Part shown: positions 15,351-24,936 of the stretch, piece by piece
Layout: each line of letters opens with the position of its first letter
Numbering within the stretch: the stretch's first letter is position 1
Source: Wenyingzhuangia gilva
Lineage (GTDB): Bacteria; Bacteroidota; Bacteroidia; Flavobacteriales; Flavobacteriaceae
Direction of reading: 5' to 3'
Length of the DNA: 64,000 nt
Assembly: GCF_030519655.1 (NCBI RefSeq)
Contig: NZ_JAUMIT010000002.1
Span: 186,001 to 250,000, forward strand
Program-made: the position numbers and the translations under genes
Notes under the pieces: model-generated
The model's database searches: none
Told to the model about the DNA's origin: nothing
Seen by the model: the letters and a program-made list of their open reading frames with translations, nothing else

Positions 15351-16748
15351 TTATTTTAAAGAACCAATCATGTCTTCTGGTTTTACCCATTCATCATATT
15401 GTTCTGATGTTACATATCCTAAACGTACCGCTTCTTCTTTTAAAGTAGTTCCGTTAGCATGTGCAGTGTTTGCAATTTCAGCAGCTTTGTAATATCCAAT
15501 TTTAGTATTTAAAGCAGTCACCAACATTAAAGAGTTGTTAAGTAACTTTTCTATTACAGGATAGTTTGGTTCAATACCAATTGCACAGTGCTCTTCAAAA
15601 GACACGCAAGCATCACCAATTAAACGAGCAGATTCAATTAAGTTTTTAGCCATTACAGGTTTAAATACGTTTAATTCGTAGTGACCTTGTAATCCACCAA
15701 CTCCAATAGCAACATCGTTCCCCATAACTTGAGCAGCGACCATTGTAATTGCTTCACATTGTGTAGGGTTTACTTTTCCTGGCATGATAGAAGATCCTGG
15801 TTCGTTGGCAGGTATGATTAACTCTCCAATTCCTGAACGTGGTCCAGAAGCCATTAAACGAATATCATTCGCTATTTTGTTTAATGATACAGCAATTTGT
15901 TTTAAAGCTCCGTGAGTCTCAACAAAGGCATCGTGGGCAGCCAAAGCCTCAAATTTATTTTCTGCAGTAACGAAAGGCAATCCTGTAAATTCAGCAATTT
16001 TTCTTGCCACTAATACATCATAACCTTTAGGTGTATTTAATCCTGTCCCTACAGCAGTTCCTCCTAAAGCCAATTCAGCCAAATGCGCTAAAGTGTTTTT
16101 TAAAGCTTTTAACCCATGGTTTAATTGAGAAACATAACCAGAAAATTCCTGACCAATGGTTAATGGTGTTGCATCCATTAAGTGTGTTCTACCAATTTTT
16201 ACTACATCTTTAAATGCTTCTGATTTTGCTTGCAAAGTATCACGTAACTTTTCTACTCCAGGAATGGTATTTTCTACAATGATTTTATATGCAGCGATGT
16301 GCATTCCTGTAGGGAAAGTATCGTTAGAAGACTGAGATTTGTTAACATCATCGTTAGGTTGAATTGCTTTTTCTCCTTCACCAATAATTCCTCCAGCTAA
16401 CTCTTGTGCACGGTTTGCAATGACTTCATTTGCGTTCATGTTAGACTGTGTTCCAGAACCTGTTTGCCATACTACTAATGGAAATTGATCATCGTGTTTA
16501 CCAGCTAATATTTCATCACAAACAGCAGAAATTAAATCTCTTTTGCTTTCTGCCAATACTCCTAAATCACAGTTAGCGTGTGCAGCAGCTTTTTTTAAAT
16601 AAGCAAAACCATAGACTATTTCTAAAGGCATGCTTCCTGCAGGACCAATTTTAAAGTTATTTCTAGATCTCTCTGTTTGTGCTCCCCAATACTTATCAGC
16701 AGGTACTTTCACCTCGCCCATAGTATCTTTTTCTATACGATATTTCAT
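15351..16748 (-). CDS. fumC: Class II fumarate hydratase
   Basis: Interconverts fumarate and L-malate in the TCA cycle. It is an iron-free homotetramer. 465 residues is the normal class II size. Visible are the N-terminal [21 protein letters not shown], the [14 protein letters not shown] segment near 100, the active-site [10 protein letters not shown] near 187 and the superfamily signature [11 protein letters not shown] near 320. It has a single-gene transcription unit with a TATATTTG box upstream and a strong terminator. Confidence 0.97.
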   Translation of the reverse strand: MKYRIEKDTMGEVKVPADKYWGAQTERSRNNFKIGPAGSMPLEIVYGFAYLKKAAAHANCDLGVLAESKRDLISAVCDEILAGKHDDQFPLVVWQTGSGTQSNMNANEVIANRAQELAGGIIGEGEKAIQPNDDVNKSQSSNDTFPTGMHIAAYKIIVENTIPGVEKLRDTLQAKSEAFKDVVKIGRTHLMDATPLTIGQEFSGYVSQLNHGLKALKNTLAHLAELALGGTAVGTGLNTPKGYDVLVARKIAEFTGLPFVTAENKFEALAAHDAFVETHGALKQIAVSLNKIANDIRLMASGPRSGIGELIIPANEPGSSIMPGKVNPTQCEAITMVAAQVMGNDVAIGVGGLQGHYELNVFKPVMAKNLIESARLIGDACVSFEEHCAIGIEPNYPVIEKLLNNSLMLVTALNTKIGYYKAAEIANTAHANGTTLKEEAVRLGYVTSEQYDEWVKPEDMIGSLK

Positions 16749-16776
16749 TGGATTTTTATTTAATTCTCTAAGCAGC

Positions 16777-16784
16777 CAAATATA
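16777..16784 (-). promoter_or_regulatory. Promoter -7 box for fumC
   Basis: Minus-strand TATATTTG, with TTTA 19 bp upstream as a weak -33 element. The fumC ATG follows 28 bp downstream. Confidence 0.65.
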
Positions 16785-16886
16785 AGCTGATTGTCTTTTT
16801 ATTTAAAAAAATGTAACCAAAACTTGTTTGATTTCTATAACATTACACAGATTTTTATATTTGTGATGCTATTTTAACAGTTTGAT

Positions 16887-17897
16887 TTATGGTAGACTAT
16901 TTAACAAATCATTTATTTGATCGCTTGAAGGTCTTGGAGCATTTGCCGAAATGATTTTTCCTTCAGTGTCTAACAATATAAAACGAGGAATACCAGTAAC
17001 ATTATAAGCTGTGGTAAACTCCTGATCTCCATTTGCAAATAATTGAATTCCTCCCATTTCTTTTTCTTGAATCATTTTTTTCCAAGTCTCTTTCGCATTT
17101 TTGCTATCCACAGATATACTCACAAATTTGATGTTTTTTTTGTGAAACTTTTCTTCTAATTTTTTCAAATAAGGAATTTCAACTTTACAAGGACCACACC
17201 AAGTTGCCCAAACATCAATATAAACATAATTACCACGTAAATCTTTTAAAGATGTTTTTCCTCCTTTGTAGTTTTCGTAGTTGTTAAACTCTGGAGATAC
17301 GTCTCCTTTTTTAAATTCTCCACCAATACCATTCATTGCATTGTATTGTTGTTCTAAGTTTTTAACAAAAAATTCTAAATTTTCTTTTTCTGTTTTGATG
17401 ATATAAGGATTGATATCAGCATATTCTTTAAACAAAGCCTCAATATTCCCAACCATATTTAATTTAAAATCTTTAAAACCATCAGGCTCTAAACTGTTAA
17501 TACTGTCAATTTTTTCAAATATCTCTTGCGTGTAAATTTCTCTTTTATTTAAATAGTTATTGGCTCTTTTACCATGACCTGAATAAACTAAAGAATTATC
17601 ATAATCGTTGGCATCTATGCTAATCTCTAATTGGGTTTCTTTGTCTAAGAAAAGTGTTTTTTGAAATTGTCCAATTTGGATAAAACAAAATTTAGCATCT
17701 ACATTAATAGTGTCTCTAAAAACACCATTTTCAATTTTTATTTTTTTTATTTGGGATGGGGTTCTTAAAACAACTTCGGTAACTTCTTTTGGTAAGTTTT
17801 TAATCTCTCCTGAAATACTTGATTGCTTGGGAGTATTGTTGCAAGCCATTGCTAATAAGGTAACACTAGCAATAAAAATTCTTTTTAAATGGTTCAT
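16887..17897 (-). CDS. TlpA-like thioredoxin-fold lipoprotein
   Basis: 336 residues. A lipoprotein signal ends in LLAMAC (Cys19). A DUF4369-type beta domain covers about 25-120, a helical linker follows, and a C-terminal AhpC/TSA-Redoxin domain starts near 205. The redox motif WCGPC is near 232-236, and the cis-Pro region is in TGIPRFILLD. It likely reduces disulfides in the periplasm. Bacteroidota carry many such proteins, and neither the partner nor the target is indicated by the neighbours. Confidence 0.92.
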   Translation of the reverse strand: MNHLKRIFIASVTLLAMACNNTPKQSSISGEIKNLPKEVTEVVLRTPSQIKKIKIENGVFRDTINVDAKFCFIQIGQFQKTLFLDKETQLEISIDANDYDNSLVYSGHGKRANNYLNKREIYTQEIFEKIDSINSLEPDGFKDFKLNMVGNIEALFKEYADINPYIIKTEKENLEFFVKNLEQQYNAMNGIGGEFKKGDVSPEFNNYENYKGGKTSLKDLRGNYVYIDVWATWCGPCKVEIPYLKKLEEKFHKKNIKFVSISVDSKNAKETWKKMIQEKEMGGIQLFANGDQEFTTAYNVTGIPRFILLDTEGKIISANAPRPSSDQINDLLNSLP

Positions 17898-17994
17898 TTT
17901 TTTATGGTTCTGTTAGAAATCTATTTTACAAATGATAGCACATATCAAGCCAACATTTACTAGATCTTTTATAAATTTTTAGAAAACTAAGATA

Positions 17995-18031
17995 TAAAAA
18001 AAACACCTTTGTATTTAAACAAAGGTGTTTT
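17995..18031 (-). terminator. Terminator of the pyruvate dehydrogenase genes
   Basis: Stem AACACCTTTG / CAAAGGTGTT with an eight-base loop. The T run is on the minus-strand side, 20 bp past the E2 stop. Confidence 0.9.
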
Positions 18032-18051
18032 AGAAATATGTTCTTTATTGC

Positions 18052-19701
18052 TTAAGCAATCATAGTCACAGGGTTTTCAATATACTGTTTTAAAGTATTT
18101 AAAAAAGCAGCACCAACAGCACCATCAATAGTTCTGTGGTCACAAGACAATGTTAAATTCATTACATTACCAACAACAATTTCTCCGTTTTTAACAACTG
18201 GTTTTTGTTTAATTCCACCTACAGATAAAATAGCAGAGTTAGGTTGGTTAATGATTGAGGTAAAGTTATCTACTCCAAACATTCCTAAGTTAGAAACAGT
18301 AAACGTACTTCCAGACATTTCTGCTGGAGTTAACTTTTTGTTTTTAGCTTTGATTGCTAAATCTTTTACTTCAGCACCAATTTGAGTTAAACTTTTAGTG
18401 TCTGTAAAAGGAATTACTGGAACTACCAATCCGTCTTCAATTGCTACAGCTACACCAACAGAAATATGTTCGTTGTAAATGGTTTTTTCAACTGTCCACT
18501 CAGTATTGATTTGTGGATGTTTTTTCAATGCCATTGCAGTTGCTTTCACTACTAAGTCATTAAATGAAACTTTAGTATCTGGCAGTTGATTAATCATTGC
18601 TCTAGAAGCCATGGCGTTGTCCATGTCTACATCCATACTGATTGTAAAGTTTACGTTTTCAGTTTGAGATTTGTCTAAAGCTCTAGCAATTGCTTTACGC
18701 ATATTAGAGTTTTTCTCTTCTCTTTGACTAACTTCTCCAGTAGGAGCAGCAGCAACTGCTTTAGCGGCAGGAGCAGCAGATTCTACAGCAGGAGTATAGT
18801 TCTCAATATCTACTTTTACAATTCTTCCACCTTCACCAGTACCTACAACTTTTGCTAAGTTGATTCCTTTTTCTTCAGCCAAAGCTTTTGCTAAAGGAGA
18901 AGCAATAATTCTTCCATTTTCAGAATTGATAGCACTTACTTTTTTTGTAGCGGTTGGAGCAGCGGCTTTTGGAGCTTCTGTTTTTGCAGGAGCAGGGGCA
19001 TCGGCTTTTGTAGCCTCTGCAGCTGGAGCTTTTTTAGGTGCAGGAGCACTTGCTTTTCCAAAATTTTCAGCAACAGCAGAAACATCAGTTCCAGCTTCAC
19101 CAATAATAGCCAGTAGACTATCTACAGGAGCCGTTTCTCCTTCTTGCAATCCAATATATAGTAAAGTTCCTTCATTAAAAGACTCGAACTCCATGGTTGC
19201 TTTGTCAGTTTCAATTTCAGCAAGTATATCACCTTCTTCAACTTTATCTCCAACTTTCTTTAACCAAGAAGCAACAGTACCGTCGGTCATGGTATCACTC
19301 AAACGAGGCATTGTTACAACGGTTACTCCATCAGGGACAGAAACTTCTTCACTAGCAGGTGCTTCTTCAGTTTCAGCAGCAGGAGTTGATTCCTCAGTTT
19401 TTGGAGCTTCAGCAGCTGCTTCAGATGAATCACCACCATTTAATAATCCAGAAATATCTTCACCTTCCTCACCAATGATTGCTAATAAACTATCAACAGG
19501 TGCTGTTTCTCCGGCTTCTAAACCTATGTGTAATAAAACACCTTCATTAAAAGATTCAAATTCCATTGTAGCTTTATCAGTTTCGATTTCAGCTAAAATA
19601 TCACCTTCTTCAATTTTGTCACCAACTTTTTTAAGCCATTGAGCTACGGTACCTTCCGTCATCGTATCACTCAATCTAGGCATATTAACTATAGTAGCCA
19701 T
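18052..19701 (-). CDS. aceF: Pyruvate dehydrogenase E2 (dihydrolipoamide acetyltransferase)
   Basis: 549 residues: two lipoyl domains in tandem, an E3/E1-binding domain and the catalytic acetyltransferase core. Each lipoyl domain carries ETDKATMEFE with the lipoylated Lys (near residues 44 and 168). The two domains are nearly identical (MPRLSDTMT, DSLLAIIGE), which points to an internal duplication. Ala/Pro/Glu-rich linkers separate the domains. The binding domain is SPLAKALAEEKGINL near 268, and the active-site DHRTIDGA starts at 521 with His522. It transfers acetyl groups to CoA. It is 16 bp downstream of pdhA; E1beta and E3 are encoded outside the window. Confidence 0.96.
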   Translation of the reverse strand: MATIVNMPRLSDTMTEGTVAQWLKKVGDKIEEGDILAEIETDKATMEFESFNEGVLLHIGLEAGETAPVDSLLAIIGEEGEDISGLLNGGDSSEAAAEAPKTEESTPAAETEEAPASEEVSVPDGVTVVTMPRLSDTMTDGTVASWLKKVGDKVEEGDILAEIETDKATMEFESFNEGTLLYIGLQEGETAPVDSLLAIIGEAGTDVSAVAENFGKASAPAPKKAPAAEATKADAPAPAKTEAPKAAAPTATKKVSAINSENGRIIASPLAKALAEEKGINLAKVVGTGEGGRIVKVDIENYTPAVESAAPAAKAVAAAPTGEVSQREEKNSNMRKAIARALDKSQTENVNFTISMDVDMDNAMASRAMINQLPDTKVSFNDLVVKATAMALKKHPQINTEWTVEKTIYNEHISVGVAVAIEDGLVVPVIPFTDTKSLTQIGAEVKDLAIKAKNKKLTPAEMSGSTFTVSNLGMFGVDNFTSIINQPNSAILSVGGIKQKPVVKNGEIVVGNVMNLTLSCDHRTIDGAVGAAFLNTLKQYIENPVTMIA

Positions 19702-19717
19702 AATTTATTGTATGGGA

Positions 19718-20716
19718 TTATTTATGTTTAACAAATGGGTAGTTTTCTTGCTCATATACCATGTCGTATAATTGTTGCTTTTCTGGATATGGAGATTCTT
19801 CAGCAAACTTCTCACATTCAGCTACCTTTTTCTTAACGTCCTTATCAATTTGTTTGATTTCTTCGTCTGTTAAGTATTTTTCTTTTTTAATGATATCTAA
19901 TACTTGCGTAATAGGGTCAATTTTTTTGTATTCTTCAACCTCTTCTTTAGTACGGTAGTGTTGTGCATCAGACATAGAGTGACCTCTATAACGGTATGTT
20001 TTCATTTCTAAGAAAGTTGGTCCATCACCTCTACGAGCTCTTTCCATAGCTTCGTCCATGGCTTCAGCTACTTTAATAGGGTTCATTGCATCAACAGGTC
20101 CACAAGGCATTTCGTATCCTAAACCTAATTTCCAAATATCTTGGTGGTTTGCAGTACGTTCTACTGAAGTTCCCATTGCATATCCATTGTTTTCTACAAT
20201 AAATACTACTGGTAATTTCCACAACATAGCCATGTTAAAAGTTTCATGTAAAGAACCTTGACGGGCAGCACCATCACCAAAACAACAAATAGTAACACCA
20301 CCAGTATTGTGGTATTTATCACCAAAAGCCATACCAGCTCCTAATGGAATTTGTCCACCTACAATACCATGACCTCCATAAAAACCATGTTCTTTAGAGA
20401 AAATATGCATAGAACCTCCCATACCATGAGAAGTACCTGTTGCTTTTCCATATAATTCGGCCATAACTCTTTTAGGATCTACTCCCATACCAATTGGTTG
20501 TACGTGGTTACGGTAAGCTGTAATCATTTTGTCTTTACCTCCTAATTCCATCACATGTAAACATCCTGCTAAAATAGCTTCCTGACCGTTGTACAAGTGC
20601 AAGAATCCTCTAACTTTTTGTTGGATGTAAACTGCAGCTAGTTTATCCTCAAACTTTCTCCAGAAAAGCATGTCCTTATACCAGTTGATATAGGTTTCTT
20701 TGGTGATTTCTTTCAT
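19718..20716 (-). CDS. pdhA: Pyruvate dehydrogenase E1 component, alpha subunit
   Basis: 332 residues of the thiamine diphosphate-dependent E1alpha family, which decarboxylates pyruvate and acetylates the lipoyl arm of E2. The TPP motif is GDGAARQG...VENN (near 155-185), preceded by GGSMHIF and GAGMAFGDKY. The phosphorylation-loop equivalent is YRYRGHSMSDAQ near 236. It forms a two-gene unit with aceF. The beta subunit gene, needed for the heterotetramer, is not adjacent. Confidence 0.95.
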   Translation of the reverse strand: MKEITKETYINWYKDMLFWRKFEDKLAAVYIQQKVRGFLHLYNGQEAILAGCLHVMELGGKDKMITAYRNHVQPIGMGVDPKRVMAELYGKATGTSHGMGGSMHIFSKEHGFYGGHGIVGGQIPLGAGMAFGDKYHNTGGVTICCFGDGAARQGSLHETFNMAMLWKLPVVFIVENNGYAMGTSVERTANHQDIWKLGLGYEMPCGPVDAMNPIKVAEAMDEAMERARRGDGPTFLEMKTYRYRGHSMSDAQHYRTKEEVEEYKKIDPITQVLDIIKKEKYLTDEEIKQIDKDVKKKVAECEKFAEESPYPEKQQLYDMVYEQENYPFVKHK

Positions 20717-21030
20717 GATTTGTTTTAAATTTATAATAAAATGATATACGCATATATACGTAATTCAAACTTTTATATTTATAGAATAGGAACAAAAATA
20801 AGACATTATAGCTAAGTAATAAACATCTATAATCACTTTTTTAATACCTGTTTCATAAGATTTTACGAGGTTTTTAAAAACATTGAGTTGAATTTCGTGG
20901 GAGGTGTAAAATGGTTTTTTGTTAAATCACTGTTTTTTAGTTTTTTATATGTTTTTTTTGGTGTTTTTTTAGATGTTGAATATCGTTAAAATAAAATTTG
21001 TTTTTTTCTAAAAAAAAACGTGTTCTAAAT
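20717..21030. other. AT-rich intergenic stretch between pdhA and gcvP
   Basis: No convincing open frame or RNA gene is visible. The right part is very T-rich on the plus strand. The left end must hold the pdhA promoter, but I see no clean TAnnTTTG box there. A palindromic ATATACG-type motif (about 20743-20761) is the only notable local symmetry. Confidence 0.5.
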
Positions 21031-21066
21031 AAAAAACTCTATCCATTTAAATGGATAGAGTTTTTT
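21031..21066 (-). terminator. Terminator of gcvP (perfect palindrome)
   Basis: A fully self-complementary 36-bp element, AAAAAACTCTATCCATTT and its reverse complement, 28 bp after the gcvP stop. It can act in both directions. Confidence 0.9.
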
Positions 21067-21093
21067 ATGAATTTAACTTTTATAAAAACTATT

Positions 21094-23943
21094 TTAAGCT
21101 TCAATATAATTTTCAATTGGTTCACAAGAACAAACTAAGTTTCTATCACCATAAGCATCATCTACTCTACGAACTGTAGGCCAGAATTTGTTATCGGCAA
21201 TATTTTCTAATGGATAAGCAGCTTTTTGCCTAGAGTAATTAAAACTCCATTGATCTCCTGTTAACATTTGTTGAGTATGTGGTGCGTTTTTTAAGACAGA
21301 ATTTTCATCATGGAAATCTTGTTCGTCAATTTCTGCTTTGATACTTAATAAAGCATTGATGAATGTATCTAGTTCTTCTTTGTTTTCACTTTCGGTTGGC
21401 TCAATCATTAACGTTCCTGCTACTGGGAAAGATACCGTTGGAGCATGAAAACCGTAATCCATCAAACGCTTAGCTACATCAACCACTTCTATGCCCTTAG
21501 CTTTAAAACTTCTAAAATCTACAATCATTTCGTGCGCACAGAATCCATTTTCACCAGAGTAAAGAATGTTATATTCTGCTTCTAATTTTGTTTTGATGTA
21601 ATTGGCATTTAAAATAGCGTTTTCTGTAGCTGATTTTAATCCTTTTGCTCCTAACATTTTAATGTAACCATAAGAAATTAAACAAACCAATGCAGATCCC
21701 CAAGGAGCAGAAGAAACTGCTTTTATGGCGTTTTCTCCACCCGTTTTTACAACTGGATTTGATGGTAAAAAAGGAGCAAGATGCTCTACCACACAAATAG
21801 GTCCTACTCCAGGTCCACCACCTCCGTGAGGAATGGCGAATGTTTTATGTAAGTTTAAGTGACAAACATCTGCACCAATGGTAGCAGGATTTGTCAATCC
21901 TACTTGTGCATTCATGTTGGCACCATCCATATATACTTGTCCACCATTATCGTGAATTAATTGTGTAATTTCTTTAATTCCACTTTCAAATACTCCGTGA
22001 GTAGAAGGGTAGGTAACCATTAGACAAGATAAATTGTCTTTATGCAAAATGGCTTTTTCTTTTAGATCTTCAAAATCAATATTTCCTTCTTCCGTAGCTT
22101 TGGTTACTACAACTTTCATTCCAGCCATAACAGCAGAAGCTGGGTTGGTACCGTGAGCAGACGAAGGAATTAAACAAATATGTCTATGGCTATCTCCTCT
22201 AGATTCGTGATAAGCTTTGATGGCTAATAAACCTGCATATTCTCCTTGAGCACCAGAGTTTGGTTGAAGAGAAGTTGCATAAAAGCCAGTAATTTCATTC
22301 AAATCGTTTTCTAGACCTTTTAAAACTTCCTGATATCCTTGAGCTTGATCAACAGGAACAAATGGGTGAATATTTCCCCAGTTAGGCCAACTTAAAGGCA
22401 ACATTTCTGATGCTGCATTTAATTTCATAGTACAAGAACCTAAAGAAATCATAGAGTGATTTAAAGATAAATCCTTACGTTCTAATTTTTTAATATAACG
22501 CATCATTGCTGTTTCAGAATGATGGGTGTTAAATACAGGATTTGTTAAATAATCAGAAGTTCTTTTAAATTCAGGTTTTACATCTACTTCTTTTAATTCG
22601 TGAATTTCTGTAAAGTTTTTACCAGTAGCTTTGGTTAAAATTCTAACAATTTCATTAATGTCCTCTAAATTGGTGGTTTCATTAATGGCAATTGTTACAG
22701 AAGTTTCGGAATTGTATAAAAAGTTTACCTGTAATAATTCTGCAATTTCTTTTACTTTACTTGCGGAAGGAACAGTAATGTTTAAAGTATCAAAAAAGAC
22801 CTTGTTCACTTGTTCAAAACCTAAATCTTTTAATGCACTGTTTAAAGTATAAGTATGATTTAATATTTTACTGGCAATGTATTTTAATCCTTTAGGACCA
22901 TGAAAAACAGTATACATTCCTGCCATAACTGCTAACAATACTTGTGCGGTACAAATATTAGAGGTGGCTTTTTCTCTTTTAATATGTTGTTCACGAGTTT
23001 GTAAAGCCATACGTAAAGCACGGTTTCCATCAATGTCTTTTGTAACTCCAATAATTCTTCCTGGTAAAGATCTTTTATATTCTTCTTTGGTAGCAAAATA
23101 TGCGGCATGAGGCCCACCATATCCCATTGGGATTCCAAAACGTTGCGTAGTTCCTACCACAACATCTGCTCCCCATTCTCCTGGAGGAGTTAATAAGGTT
23201 AAACTCAACAAGTCAGCAGCCACGGCTATTCTAACTTCTGTTTCATTTGCTTTTTTAACAAAATCCGTATAGTCAACTACTTTTCCGTTTTTACCTGGAT
23301 ACTGCACCAATCCCCCAAAAACATTTTCTGAAAATTCAAAAGTTTCGTGATTTCCAATAACCAAATCAATATGCAAAGGAGTTGCTCTAGAAGTTAAAAC
23401 ATCAATAGTTTGCGGTAATACATTTTCTGAAACAAAAAACTGTAATGCATCTTTTTTCTTTTGATTTCTACTTCTAGTGTTAAAAAGTAAAATCATGGCT
23501 TCTGCAGCAGCAGTTCCTTCATCTAACAAAGAAGCGTTGGCAATTTCCATTCCTGTTAAATCAGTCACCATGGTTTGGAAATTTAACAAAGCTTCTAATC
23601 TACCTTGTGCAATTTCTGCTTGGTATGGAGTATAAGCAGTGTACCAACCTGGATTTTCTAAAATGTTACGTTGAATTACACCAGGAGTGATGGTAGGATG
23701 ATACCCTAAACCAATGTAGTTTTTAAATAATTTATTTTTCACAGATAATTTTTGAATATGATCCATGTATTCATGTTCACTCACAGCAGGTGCTAACTGT
23801 AATTCATTCTGTAAAAGAATATCTTTAGGAACAGTTTTTTTAATTAACTCATCAATAGAATTTACATTGATAGCTTTAAGCATTTCAGCTTGTTCCTCTT
23901 GGTTAGAACCTATGTGTCTTTGTGCAAAAACATCTGTTTTCAT
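21094..23943 (-). CDS. gcvP: Glycine dehydrogenase (aminomethyl-transferring), P protein
   Basis: 949 residues, a single-chain P protein of the glycine cleavage system, which decarboxylates glycine and passes the aminomethyl group to lipoylated H protein. The N terminus has the typical RHIG opening. The PLP lysine lies in LNLHKTFAIPHGGGGPG near residue 695, with GSCTMKLN near 500. Full length, with both the regulatory-like N half and the catalytic C half. gcvT and gcvH are not neighbours. Own promoter (23972-23979) and terminator. Confidence 0.97.
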   Translation of the reverse strand: MKTDVFAQRHIGSNQEEQAEMLKAINVNSIDELIKKTVPKDILLQNELQLAPAVSEHEYMDHIQKLSVKNKLFKNYIGLGYHPTITPGVIQRNILENPGWYTAYTPYQAEIAQGRLEALLNFQTMVTDLTGMEIANASLLDEGTAAAEAMILLFNTRSRNQKKKDALQFFVSENVLPQTIDVLTSRATPLHIDLVIGNHETFEFSENVFGGLVQYPGKNGKVVDYTDFVKKANETEVRIAVAADLLSLTLLTPPGEWGADVVVGTTQRFGIPMGYGGPHAAYFATKEEYKRSLPGRIIGVTKDIDGNRALRMALQTREQHIKREKATSNICTAQVLLAVMAGMYTVFHGPKGLKYIASKILNHTYTLNSALKDLGFEQVNKVFFDTLNITVPSASKVKEIAELLQVNFLYNSETSVTIAINETTNLEDINEIVRILTKATGKNFTEIHELKEVDVKPEFKRTSDYLTNPVFNTHHSETAMMRYIKKLERKDLSLNHSMISLGSCTMKLNAASEMLPLSWPNWGNIHPFVPVDQAQGYQEVLKGLENDLNEITGFYATSLQPNSGAQGEYAGLLAIKAYHESRGDSHRHICLIPSSAHGTNPASAVMAGMKVVVTKATEEGNIDFEDLKEKAILHKDNLSCLMVTYPSTHGVFESGIKEITQLIHDNGGQVYMDGANMNAQVGLTNPATIGADVCHLNLHKTFAIPHGGGGPGVGPICVVEHLAPFLPSNPVVKTGGENAIKAVSSAPWGSALVCLISYGYIKMLGAKGLKSATENAILNANYIKTKLEAEYNILYSGENGFCAHEMIVDFRSFKAKGIEVVDVAKRLMDYGFHAPTVSFPVAGTLMIEPTESENKEELDTFINALLSIKAEIDEQDFHDENSVLKNAPHTQQMLTGDQWSFNYSRQKAAYPLENIADNKFWPTVRRVDDAYGDRNLVCSCEPIENYIEA

Positions 23944-23971
23944 AAATGGAAAAAATAATTATTTTGAAGCC

Positions 23972-23979
23972 CAAAAATA
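23972..23979 (-). promoter_or_regulatory. Promoter -7 box for gcvP
   Basis: Minus-strand TATTTTTG, 28 bp before the gcvP ATG. It is back to back with the plus-strand box at 23996. Confidence 0.55.
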
Positions 23980-23995
23980 CGGATAATAAAAGTTT

Positions 23996-24003
23996 TATTT
24001 TTG
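23996..24003 (+). promoter_or_regulatory. Promoter -7 box for the UbiA-like gene
   Basis: Plus-strand TATTTTTG, 60 bp before the ATG at 24064. It is only 16 bp from the opposing gcvP box, so the two promoters share one short control region. Confidence 0.5.
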
Positions 24004-24063
24004 TTCTATTGTCAAATGTTTTAACCAATTTTGGTTGTTATTGTTGATAAGTATAAATAAACG

Positions 24064-24888
24064 ATGAAATTTTTAAAAGCCCTTTTTCAATTTTACGTCT
24101 ATAGTAATTTACATGTATCTATTGCTGTTGCTTGTTTGGTGCTGAGTGTTGGTTTTTTGTTTGAAGTAGAAGTGAGTCATGAAGCCTTATTGTTAATGTG
24201 TGCTACTTTTGTTTCTTATCATTTAATTCGCTTTTTAAATAGGCACAAATACGGAAAAAAACATTTGTTAGATGTTTTCAGTAATCAATACAAAGTACTT
24301 ATATATGTAATGATTGGTACAGCAATGATCGTTGGTATGTATGAGTTGTTACAGTTAAAAATGATTCAGTTTTTGCATTTATTTCCCTTTGTAGTGCTGA
24401 CTTTATTATATGCTTATAGTTTTATTGGTAAAAATGGAGTTAGGCATTCTATTCGTTTTGTTCCAGGAATAAAAATATTTGTGATTGCTTTTGTTTGGGC
24501 AGGAACGGTGGTGTTTTTTCCTGTAACTTCTTCAGTTCCTTTTGATATCAATCATATAATCTATTTTTTAGGATTGATGTTTTTTGTAGTTGTGTTAACT
24601 CTTCCTTTTGATATTAGAGATTTGGCTTTTGATGAAAAAAGTATCAGAACGTTACCGATGCTTTTAGGGGGAAAGGGAGTAAAGGTTTTAGGAGTTATTT
24701 TGTTGATGTTTTCTTTAATGATACATTGGTCTATTTTTGGGTACGAAGGGTTTTATCAATTTTTAATTACTTGTATGGTGTTGATTTTTTTATTGTTTTT
24801 TGCCAAAGAAGAACAATCCAAATATTATGCTTCTTTTTGGGTAGAAGGAATTCCAATACTATATTATTTACTGTTATTGTATGCATAA
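24064..24888 (+). CDS. Polytopic membrane protein resembling the UbiA prenyltransferase superfamily
   Basis: 274 residues with about eight hydrophobic helices. The loop LPFDIRDLAFDEKSIRTLP places Asp183, Asp186 and Asp190 in a D-x2-D-x3-D spacing, like the second Asp-rich motif of UbiA-type enzymes, followed by the usual (K)-T-LP. The first motif (NDxxDxxxD) is not recognisable: the equivalent loop reads NRHKYGKKHLLD. So the fold is probably UbiA-like, but catalytic competence is doubtful. Single gene, divergent from gcvP and convergent with yceI. Conserved as a hypothetical protein beside gcvP in relatives, as far as I recall. Confidence 0.7.
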   Translation: MKFLKALFQFYVYSNLHVSIAVACLVLSVGFLFEVEVSHEALLLMCATFVSYHLIRFLNRHKYGKKHLLDVFSNQYKVLIYVMIGTAMIVGMYELLQLKMIQFLHLFPFVVLTLLYAYSFIGKNGVRHSIRFVPGIKIFVIAFVWAGTVVFFPVTSSVPFDINHIIYFLGLMFFVVVLTLPFDIRDLAFDEKSIRTLPMLLGGKGVKVLGVILLMFSLMIHWSIFGYEGFYQFLITCMVLIFLLFFAKEEQSKYYASFWVEGIPILYYLLLLYA

Positions 24889-24889
24889 A

Positions 24890-24918
24890 AAAAAAGCACC
24901 TATTAGGTGCTTTTTTTA
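24890..24918. terminator. Bidirectional terminator
   Basis: Stem AAAAAGCACCT / AGGTGCTTTTT with A and T runs on either side, lying between the convergent UbiA-like and yceI genes. Confidence 0.9.
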
Positions 24919-24936
24919 TGTAATATGTTTTTTGAA

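Noticed and set aside
16856-16863. TATATTTG box on the plus strand between fumC and the TlpA-like gene
   Set aside because: A perfect -7 match, but no plus-strand gene or RNA follows; expected by chance in AT-rich DNA.
18860-19642. 260-codon open frame on the plus strand antisense to the E2 gene
   Set aside because: It mirrors the Ala/Pro/Glu-rich linkers and duplicated lipoyl domains of aceF; biased codons there remove antisense stops. Product is a Ser/Ala/Val-rich string with no domain.
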